Of a stretch of 64,000 nt of DNA, positions 56,164-64,000 are shown in pieces. The translations under genes were made by a program, and so were the position numbers. The notes under the pieces are model-generated. The model saw only the letters and a program-made list of their open reading frames with translations. It had not been told where the DNA came from and ran no database searches. Positions within the stretch are counted from its first letter, which is position 1. Every line of letters begins with the position of its first letter. The stretch is from Hymenoscyphus infarciens (taxonomy: Eukaryota; Ascomycota; Leotiomycetes; Helotiales; Helotiaceae), in assembly GCA_001414345.1 (NCBI GenBank), contig LLCB01000134.1, positions 80,896 to 144,895 of the forward strand. The letters run 5' to 3'.

Positions 56164-59020
56164 ATGCGGTCGTTGGAGGATTCTAGGTACGAGCTATTCC
56201 CTCCGTTGCCTCGATACCTCTCTCCCAACTAACTCATCTGCAGGAAACGATGGGAAGTCACACGAAGGCACGCTTCCACTCTCGAAGGGCTGAAGAAGGC
56301 GGTAAAGGCCGACGGTGACCACAGTCCTTGTGTCTCAGGCCTACGTTCGGTGTGCTGGAAGGTTGGTTTTAAAGGGAGCACAGTACGAACATGAACATAT
56401 AATTAATTGGTCGTCATAGACATTCTTACTCTTTCAAAATGTCCAAATCGCGAGCTGGTCACGGGTCTTAGTCGATTCTAGAAGTGCATATACTTCTCTC
56501 CGGGAGCACTTTTTGAGATACATAGAAAATCCGGATGAAGTTGGTTCTGCATTGGACCCCCTAGACGATGACCAAAGCGTAGGTAGCTCGACGTCTTCTT
56601 CGGAACCTCAGTTCGCTAATCCTTCTAGTCCCCTTGGAATACCATGCGGCAGGATGAGGAGATTCGAGCCGAGATATTTCAAGATGTCGAGAGATGTATG
56701 CCCGAGGAAGAATATTTCCGTCATCCAGAAACGCAACGAATCTTGTTGGACATATTATTCGTCTTTTGTAAGATAAACCAGGATGTGGGTTATCGACAAG
56801 GTATGCACGAAGTCTTAGCTCCTATTCTCTGGGTGGTTGAGCAAGATGCAATCGACCAAGCAAGCTATGAGTCTTCGTCGATATCTGAAGCAGACGGCGT
56901 CCTTCTAGAATTGTTGGACCCGGCTTTCATTGAGCATGACGCTTTTACCCTCCTGTCATTAGTTATGCGTTCAGCAAAAGCATTTTATGAGCTCGGCGAA
57001 CCCGACCGTAAAACAAGCGATCTGAACGTAGCTCAACAGCAAGCGGCTTCCCCCATCGTGGAGAGAAGTAGGCGAATACATGAAGAATATTTGGCTCGCT
57101 TGGACCCGGAGCTTGCAACGCATCTCACAAGTATTGAGATTCTGCCTCAAATTTTTATAATGTGAGATTTCGTCTCGTCTTCACTTGGAACAGCCTGCTT
57201 ACAGTTAATCATCAGACGATGGATCAGGCTTCTCTTTGGACGAGAATTTCCGTTCGACCAACTATTAACTCTCTGGGATACGCTACTTGCAGAAGATCCC
57301 GGTCTTGATCTAGTAGATATGATCTGTGTAGCCATGTTACTAAGGATAAGGTGGCAATGTAGGACTCCTTCCCCAACTCTTGACCCATTTTCCTCGGACA
57401 CTTACACTTTCCGCAGTGATAGAAGCAAATTATTCCATTGCTTTGATGCTTTTACTGAAATACCCATCGCCCGCTCAACCGCATGAACCCCGAACTTTTG
57501 TTGATGATGCTATATATCTCCGAGACAACTTCAGTTCTGCTGGTGGGGCAACTATCATCGCCAAGTATGGAGCGAAAGCTCCCAATATCAACCCATCAGA
57601 CTCTCGACCGTCAACGCCATCAAGTCGAGGGATCAGCCCAAGCCAAAGGTTATCAAGAACCAAATCACCACTTCCTTCTCCAGCCCGATATCTTCAGCAG
57701 CAAGGCGGAGTCGAGGCACTCTTCAGAGGCGCTGCGAAAGGTGTCTTAGAGCGAGGTGAACGCTTAGGGATAAACCAGGCCGTGAGAGATGCTGTTGGAG
57801 AGGTACGGCAAAACATGCACGGCCTCCAAGCATCGAGGAGCAACTCTACAAGAAGTATCAGGCCTTCGGATGGAACGAGATGGTTTCTTGACGATGGGAG
57901 GTCGATCCCAACTCCGAAAGCTGCCATTTCTGCTATGAATGCTCGTAACATGCAGTTGGCTCGTATGCTTGAGGGAGCCATGTCTGACTTACGGAATGTC
58001 TCTTCCAACAAGGAAAGCAATAAAGAGAAATGCGTCGAGGCTATGGATCTTGCGATTGCCAAGGTCGACTTTGTTAGGATATATTTGGAGGATGCTACTA
58101 TGCCTCTACCTCCAGATTCTCCTCCACTTGGTCCTTCAACTCCTTCGGCAGAATCTCCCAAACCACAGCAAAATACATTGCCCCAACCACCGCCAGATAT
58201 CACGCCAGAACCAAAGCCAGTTGTGGCAACCCCACCTAAGCCTGAACAAGAAAAGACTCAGGAATCGGAGTCACCAAGATTGGCCCCAAGTCCGTTGTTG
58301 AGTACGGCAAACCGAAAATCTCAGAGGGATAAGGAGAATATAGCATCGGAAGATTCAGCTAAAATCACAGATGAGCCAACTTCTCAGGCTGGACTGTTAG
58401 CAAGGCCAAGGGCGCCTGTGCCGACACGGTCAAGCATAGCACAATCGTGAGTATACCACAACCTCACCAGTTTCTTTCTCTGAAGTGATTTGGTCATTGT
58501 TCTCCGTCAGCTACTTGACCGAGAATTGTGCGAAACGGTCTAGGATACCTGAGAGCATTATCCGAGAAGGGTTGGAACAACGAGGAATTTGAATTGCTCG
58601 ATCTCCTAAACCTTCTCGATTAATAGCTATAACTGTCCCGAGAACATTTCGCATAATCAGATAGAAGGGTGCCGAAGAACAATGACCGGGCGTCTTGCCA
58701 TGAAGGATTACAGGCTTCGCAGAAAGAGAATTCCCTGCTAACGTACAAGTAGCTCATTCAGCTGGATGCTTGAACCAGACCCGCATTCAGGATCGCCTTC
58801 CAAGTCGTCTCCGCCGAAATCACCATCCCCGTTTTCGAAATCCACTAGAAAACCAACGTCAGGTCATGGACGAGAGAAAGCTGCATTCCTATTTGGCGAA
58901 GAACCAGGAGAATCGAGTATGACAAGCACGAGGTTACCTCTGCTAGGTGACGCAGATGAGGGGTTTCACCTAGGAACAATCAAGGGTGGTGACAAGAAAG
59001 TCATTGCCGAGGATGATTGA
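56164..59020 (+). CDS. TBC-domain Rab GTPase-activating protein (TBC1D5-like)
   Basis: Seven exons: 56164..56186, 56244..56361, 56420..56578, 56629..57161, 57216..57358, 57417..58446 and 58753..59020; 757 residues. The TBC domain covers about residues 10-330. It has CWKTFLLFQNV, then SPWNTMRQDEEIRAEIFQDV followed by the arginine-finger ERC (about residue 121), VGYRQGMHEVLAP (the glutamine-finger YxQGM), HDAFTLLSLVM, and RWIRLLFGREFPFDQLLTLW. Family members switch off Rab GTPases; TBC1D5 relatives act on Rab7 and retromer at endosomes, which is inferred here. The C-terminal half is Ser/Pro-rich and ends in KKVIAEDD. All introns are 50-58 bp except the last (306 bp), which contains a hairpin-like insert. 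Confidence 0.9.
58526..58657. repeat. Hairpin-forming insert in the last TBC-gene intron
   Basis: Outer arms ATTGTGCGAAA (58526-58536) and TTTCGCATAAT (58647-58657) are inverted; inner segments ATCCGAGAAGG and CCTTCTCGAT also pair. Between them lies TTGGAACAACGAG (58572-58584), shared with the loci at 3649 and 51573. The host intron is about 250 bp longer than the others in the gene, as expected if a small element had inserted. Confidence 0.5.
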
Positions 59021-59955
59021 TTGATGGCATTTCAGTCGATGCCATATCTTCACAATTACATTTTACAACTTCCTCTCGAGGGAAAAACATGATTTTGCCT
59101 CTCCCAGTGATGCCATTTCCTGGATTTAGACACCGACATATTAGGAGATCGATTTTGGAAGGGTTAAAGCAAATATGGCGTGTCAGCTCCGTGAGCCTGT
59201 GATGTTCCACATACCTCGATACGCGGTGAGGCTTCTGCAGACCTGCAGACCACATGCAGTCTCCCACGCAAGCTGTCCCTCGGACGCAGAAAATCAATTC
59301 ATCTCATTCATTCCTGGCTATGGAGTTTCGACAAGGAGAATTCCCGAAGCCAACTGCCCTACCATCTGATAGGGCGATGTTCGTTGGCCATCCAGACGTC
59401 TGGACCACTAGATGCCTTTTCTGTGACATGCCCCCCGATTCTCTTTCAGCGAATGTTTGGCCAACGGGCTCTTCCCCTCTCAGCCATGCATCCGGATCAA
59501 TCCACCGATCCCGCAGCAGGGGAGGCATTTCTTTTTTTTTTTTTTGAATCTGCGGTGAAGTGATTGGAGGTGGCTGGCCGAATATTGGTTGAGCATTTAA
59601 GAGCCAATGGAGGATGCAGACCTCTTCTTTTCAACTGGCGGCCAGGGTGAGAGGATGCACGCTTTGTCAACTGCATGAGCAGTGCAGTGCAGAGCGGGCA
59701 ACACTGCAGCGATGAGGTTATAAGGGAAGAAGCAGCCCATCGGGGTTTTGGAGTTGGAGAAGAAGGTATTTAGATAGTGAAGTATAGCAGAATTGGACGG
59801 GACAATTTCAGGGCAATATCAGAGACGCAACTGTGGTGAATGATTTGTCTGATGTCTTGTCTTTGGTTATGGATCTTCAAGTGAATTTAGTGCGGTATTC
59901 GAAGCTACTGGCAAACGTAGGCAGCCCCGCTTCTTTGATAAGCGAGCAGCAGGGG

Positions 59956-59982
59956 TGCTCTGCTCTGCTCTGCTCTGCTCTG
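59956..59982. repeat. Pentanucleotide tandem repeat (TGCTC)5
   Basis: About five tandem TGCTC units, roughly 600 bp upstream of the KH-protein start codon. Confidence 0.85.
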
Positions 59983-60318
59983 CGTTAGGGTTAAAAATCC
60001 TACCTACTCAACCCCGCGATAGCTCTTTCCACTTGACCACCACCACCACCACCACCTCCACCACCACTTCCATCTCCGCTCTCGTTCTTCTTGAACTCCC
60101 CACCTCCCCAACCTCCTCGACTTTTTCTACCAACCCCCCTCGAGCTCCTGCGACCTCCTCTTCGTCGTCCCTCTTCTTCTCTTCCCATCCCGATCCGATC
60201 CCGCATTCGTCTTTCTTCGCCCCACCCACCCACCACCTTTGACGTGTGTCGCGTCTCTTTGATCGTCCTGCTACCCCCCCTTCGCGACAACCTCAACGCT
60301 TCCGGTCTACCCCCAATA

Positions 60319-60450
60319 GTAAGAAACCGACTGTTCATTCTCTCCCCTCTCTACTCTGCCTGGATGAGATTGATTCCCATCCTTTGTTGTCTAATTGCTG
60401 AAAACCTGCAGTCAGTTTCTTTCACTGCTAACTAAAGTGCTTTTTTGCAG
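60319..60450 (+). other. Probable 5'-UTR intron of the KH-protein gene
   Basis: Donor GTAAGA at 60319, a canonical branch-like GCTAAC at 60427-60432 and a T-rich acceptor ending TTTTTTGCAG at 60450, lying 120 bp before the start codon. The 132-bp intron would be wholly in the leader. Confidence 0.6.
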
Positions 60451-60570
60451 AAAAAACTGACTGGTCATTGTCACAGCGCCCTCTCCAAACGAATCCCTAT
60501 CAAAGTGATCATTCAATTGATTGCTTTACCTCCTCTTCAATCTACAAAGAAATCGGACTCACTTTCAAAC

Positions 60571-61768
60571 ATGTCTTCTCCACAAGAGAACCGCGATGCT
60601 GGAGCTAATGGTGAAGAGCTTGCCAACGATATGAACAACCTCAGTGTAGGCGGAGGCGAAGAACGTTTGGGCCCTGACGGTGAACCTCTCCCAAAGACGG
60701 ATGAGGAATACGCTGAGTCGCAACTCACCCTCCGCGCCATCGTCTCTTCCAAGGAAGCTGGTGTCATCATTGGTAAGGGTGGAAAGAATGTAGCCGATCT
60801 CAGAGATGAAACTGGGTGCAAGGCTGGTGTTAGCAAAGTGGTTCAGGGTGTCCACGATCGGGTTTTGACCATTGCCGGAGGTTGCGATGCGATTTCCAAG
60901 GCATACTCCATTGTAGCCAAGGCTCTTCTTGAAGGCGCACCACAGATGGGCATGGGCGGAGTTGTCTCTCAAAATGGCACTCATCGTAAGTCTATTTTCC
61001 TGTGTTTTGAGTTTCAAATTACTAGCGGAAGCTAACGTTTCCACCGCAGCTATCAAGTTGTTGATCTCCCACAACCAGATGGGCACCATCATTGGCAGAC
61101 AGGGCCTCAAGATCAAGCATATTCAAGATGTTTCTGGCGTCCGCATGGTCGCACAAAAGGAAATGCTCCCTCAATCCACCGAACGTATTGTCGAGGTCCA
61201 AGGCACCCCAGAGGGCATCCAAAAGGCTATCTGGGAGATTTGCAAGTGCTTGGTCGATGACTGGCAGCGTGGAACCGGCACCGTTCTCTACAACCCAATC
61301 GTTCGAACGCAACCCGAGGCTTCCGGAAGAATGGGCGCTCAGCCTCTTGGTGAACGCTCCAGTCCTCGCGAGTACAACAGCAATGCCCGTGTTATGCGTA
61401 CTGGTAACGGTGCCGATTTCAGCGAGGGCGCACCCCGCTCTTACAACAACCGTCGCTCCGATTCTGACGCTGGTCAACGCGGCCCTCCTACCCACGACGA
61501 GAATGGAGAGGAGCTCCAGACCCAAAACATCAGCATTCCGTCCGACATGGTTGGCTGCATCATTGGTCGTGCTGGTAGCAAGATCAGTGAGATCCGCAAG
61601 ACTTCTGGTGCCCGTATCAGCATTGCCAAGTCTCCTCACGACGAGACTGGAGAGCGTATGTTCACCATCATGGGCAGTTCCAAGGCAAACGAGTCTGCTC
61701 TCTACCTTCTCTATGAGAACCTCGAGGCAGAGAAGATGCGCCGAAGCCAAGGTGCCACCCAGGACTAA
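60571..61768 (+). CDS. rnc1: Three-KH-domain RNA-binding protein (Rnc1/Hek2/Pbp2 type)
   Basis: Exons 60571..60985 and 61050..61768 (64-bp intron, branch GCTAAC); 377 residues. Start MSSPQENRDAGANG chosen as the first ATG before the conserved part. Three KH domains, each with its GxxG loop: KH1 SSKEAGVIIGKGGKNVADLR, KH2 ISHNQMGTIIGRQGLKIKHI, KH3 IPSDMVGCIIGRAGSKISEI. KH1 and KH2 are adjacent and KH3 is C-terminal after a low-complexity linker, the PCBP/hnRNP K arrangement. S. pombe Rnc1 stabilises MAP-kinase phosphatase (Pmp1) mRNA; yeast Hek2 and Pbp2 bind mRNAs and telomeric chromatin. A link to the phosphatase gene 11 kb away is tempting but only inferred. Confidence 0.94.
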
Positions 61769-62731
61769 ACCCTCACAGGTACGGTTGTTGGTTGGGCTCA
61801 TCAAAATTTCCTTTCATGCTGGCAAGCATTGTCTAGGTTCTTCCAGATCTGACTTGCCGCAAGGCTGATATTGATGCAATGGATTTTTCAGCAAACGATT
61901 CATCACCCTATTAATTGTTCGATATTCTCTTCTACCAAAAGCGGTCCTTTGCTCTCTGACACGATTTTTCTTTATTTTCCTTTACGGTACGGACTTTACG
62001 ACGTTACGGTCATACGACACTTGCGTGGTATACTCGGGTAGCTTCCTAGCAAGTGTCCTCCCCCTTGATACTCGATCAGACGATTCGCCTTGACATTCAA
62101 TTACTCGAGACACCGACCTCCTGTCTCGATATCTCTGCCAACCCGACGTCCTCTCTCGAACGAACGCACGAGAAGCGCCCTAATCTCGTCATTCATGCGG
62201 CATGACCCAATTCTCCTAAAGTCACACAACACACATCACATGCTCATTTCCACTCAACCACCACGACCCGACGAATCCACTCGCCCTCACTCCCTCACCC
62301 GCACTACATCACCTAGTACCCAACCCTGTTCATTGACCTGGAGGTTTTTGACCGGTCATATCAATCGATCTTGTTGGCGATGTAGGTAGATTAGGCAATA
62401 GAGCATTGAAAAATAATCCCCCTGTTTATCCAGTGATTGTGAGTTTGTGGTTGCGGTGATTTATAATTTTGTTTCCAAAGACCACCCACACTCAACATGC
62501 TAAACCAAAAATTTCCCCACGACATTTGGAGCATAAGCCGACCCATATATTCCAAATGCGTCTCGATGCTCTAACAACATTTTTGCCTCCCACGCCAATA
62601 TTTCTATCAAACCAACCAACCAACCATCCAACCAACCACATCTATAAACGCCAAAACGACCCCTTTGCTACCCCTCTGCCCCACACTTTTGTGAACCCCC
62701 CACTTCCTTAACCACTTCCTTAACTACTTCC
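61769..62731. other. Intergenic region between convergent genes
   Basis: Contains the 3' ends of the KH and coactosin genes, and a short CCAACCAA-type repeat near 62611-62638. No further gene supported. Confidence 0.5.
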
Positions 62732-63243
62732 TTAACCTCGCCCCCCTTGGTAATCGGCACCCCCAGCTTTTCGTAACCTAACCACGATGTCTTTCTCATC
62801 CAGATCCCCCTTATCCCTGGCATCGACTTGGAAGGAGTGGTGGGCTAGGACGCGCTTGACCTCGCCGGACTCGATGCTTACGCGGGCTTTGCGCATTATC
62901 TTTGTGCCTTCGCCGATCCAGACTACGACTATAAATTTTACACGGGTGGATTCGGTGTCGTTTGCGTATTCTACTCGCACGTATGCGTACTGGATTTCAT
63001 TCAGTTAGGCATGAAAGTGGTGGGGGAGTTAAGAGGGGGAATTGGGGGAAGAGGGGTTACCTGGGCTTGGGATGGATCCAATTTCTCTGCCAACTCTGTT
63101 AATCCACCTGTTCCTGTTTCGCTGAGAACTAATTTATCGCCTGTTGCTGAGGCGTAGGAGATTATTAACCAATTTGTTTCGTCCTTGTCGGAGCGGACTC
63201 TGTCGTAGGCTTCTAGGATTTCTGGGGAGTTTGCGCCGGACAT
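62732..63243 (-). CDS. Coactosin-like ADF-H actin-binding protein
   Basis: Exons 63243..63061 and 62989..62732 (71-bp intron); 146 residues, the usual coactosin size. It contains a single ADF-homology fold: MSGANSPEILEAYDRVRSDK, NWLIISYASATGDKLVLSET, YAYVRVEYANDTESTRVKF, then VVWIGEGTKIMRKARVSIES and the terminal LRKAGGADYQG, close to the coactosin KKAGGANYD end. Coactosins bind F-actin and counter capping at filament ends. A cytoplasmic role at actin structures is inferred. Confidence 0.9.
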
Positions 63244-63580
63244 TTTGCGTGTAGATGTGCGGGGTACTTTTGAAGTTTTGGTTGGAAGGGAAAGAAACGG
63301 GCTCTTGGGGCGTAAATCGGAGGTTTTTTGTAGGAGGGTTTATGGGTAGTGGGGTGTCTTTGGTTATGCGATTGGGTTTGAATTGGACAGTTCTTCCTCT
63401 GGGGTGTTCATGAAACTATCACGGATGTACCCGCAAGGTATTTTGAGTGAGTGCTAAGAAAGCTCACTAAATTCCACCTCTAGCATATGTCCTATAGCCC
63501 CTGAGAAGCCTTCTTAGGCCACGTCACAAGTCACGGACAAGGCATAACAAGGCTAGAACCCCTAGGTAAGACTCGTCGCA
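63244..63580. other. Upstream flank of the coactosin gene
   Basis: About 340 bp with the coactosin promoter; no gene or clear motif seen. Confidence 0.4.
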
Positions 63581-63655
63581 GGTCGCTGTAGAACGCTAGA
63601 GGACGCTGTAGAACGCTATAGAACGCTGTAGAATATTATAGAACTAGGTTCTTTA
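63581..63655. repeat. Short degenerate repeats of GAACGCTRTA type
   Basis: Four to five imperfect copies of a 10-bp unit (GTAGAACGCT and variants), directly before the AT-rich palindromic satellite. Confidence 0.7.
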
Positions 63656-63689
63656 TAGAATTAGAATATTAAATAGCTACTAGTATCTA

Positions 63690-64000
63690 AGCTTTAACTA
63701 ATTCTAAGTAGTAAAACTACTTAGAATAGCTTATTTTAATAAGAACTCTTTATTCTAAGTAGTTATACTACTTAGAATAGATTATTTAATAAAAATATCT
63801 CTAATCTAAGTAGTATAACTACTTAGAATAGATTATTTAATAAAAATATCTCTAATCTAGGTAGTATAACTACTTAGAATAGCTTATTTACTCTAGATAT
63901 TTCATTCTAAGTAATATAACTACTTAGAATAGATTATTTAATAAGAATATCTCTAATCTAGGTAGTATAACTACTTAGAATAGATTATTTAATAAGAATA
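63690..64000. repeat. Palindromic 51-bp tandem satellite (continues past the window)
   Basis: The word CTACTTAGAATAG starts at 63717, 63768, 63819, 63870, 63920 and 63971: spacing 51, 51, 51, 50, 51. Each unit contains a near-perfect palindrome, for example ATTCTAAGTAGT, TAT, ACTACTTAGAAT (12-bp arms around 63752-63778), separated by an AT-rich spacer GATTATTTAATAA. It is cut by the window edge, so its full length is unknown. Confidence 0.92.

Larger units (their letters stand above)
59021..60570. other. Intergenic region and 5' leader of the KH-protein gene
   Basis: About 1.55 kb with no supported gene. It has a T-run near 59530, a pentamer repeat at 59956-59982, a CCA-rich tract near 60036-60066 and the probable 5' leader of the KH gene, including a leader intron. 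Confidence 0.5.

Noticed and set aside
61022..61804. Long antisense frame (260 codons) across the KH gene
   Set aside because: Shadow of the strongly coding KH frame; the plus strand carries three clear KH domains.
1..64000. CRISPR array, prokaryotic operon or phage-like system
   Set aside because: Spliced genes and fungal families throughout; the only regular repeat array (63.7-64.0 kb) has palindromic AT-rich units without unique spacers.

Overview
The window is nuclear DNA of a filamentous ascomycete. Many short introns (mostly 44-160 bp, GT..AG), fungal-specific families (SepH kinase, Prm10/ThrE transporter, 2EXR protein, C2H2-ankyrin protein) and blocks of AT-rich, repeat-induced-point-mutation (RIP)-like DNA all point that way. 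The proteins look most like those of Leotiomycetes (Helotiales, Sclerotiniaceae-like); that placement is from memory of the families, not from a search. Gene models were built by joining reading frames at splice sites by eye.

Layout. 1-2067: 3' part of an Rgp1 homologue (Golgi Rab6/Ypt6 exchange factor subunit). 2.1-11.2 kb: a decayed island with a broken secreted-protein gene (4.0-5.1 kb), a broken relic of a fungal N-terminal domain (7.3-8.7 kb), AT-rich DNA, one clear Tc1/mariner-type inverted-repeat element (10717-11242) and a weaker one (5558-6406). 11.3-14.3 kb: two tandem SRR1-like paralogues on the minus strand. 14.9-16.2 kb: DPH1 (diphthamide synthesis). 17.0-17.95 kb: a short-chain dehydrogenase with two offsetting frameshifts. 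20.2-23.5 kb: a 1024-residue hydantoinase/oxoprolinase-DUF917 fusion. 25.5-30.4 kb: an 11-exon SepH/Cdc7 septation kinase. 31.5-33.0 kb: an unidentified 448-residue protein, divergent from FOL3 (dihydrofolate synthase, 33.6-34.8 kb). 34.8-38.6 kb: gene-poor. 38.6-41.3 kb: Prm10/ThrE transporter. 42.1-45.5 kb: a C2H2-ankyrin gene broken in its 5' half. 47.2-49.6 kb: MAPK-type dual-specificity phosphatase. 52.0-53.1 kb: 2EXR protein. 53.9-55.7 kb: WGDFE-motif coat-accessory protein, divergent from a TBC Rab-GAP (56.2-59.0 kb). 60.6-61.8 kb: three-KH RNA-binding protein (Rnc1/Hek2 type). 62.7-63.2 kb: coactosin-like actin-binding protein. 63.6-64.0 kb: the start of a palindromic 51-bp satellite that runs off the window.

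The intact genes are ordinary housekeeping loci and do not form a cluster, though several touch on Golgi/endosome traffic (Rgp1, WGDFE protein, TBC-GAP) and on cytokinesis, MAPK signalling and actin (SepH, phosphatase, Rnc1-like, coactosin). I did not find a defence system, secondary-metabolite cluster or clearly new multi-gene system. The most unusual signals are non-genic: the inverted-repeat elements, a 13-base word shared by three hairpin-forming loci, the palindromic satellite and the four broken genes.
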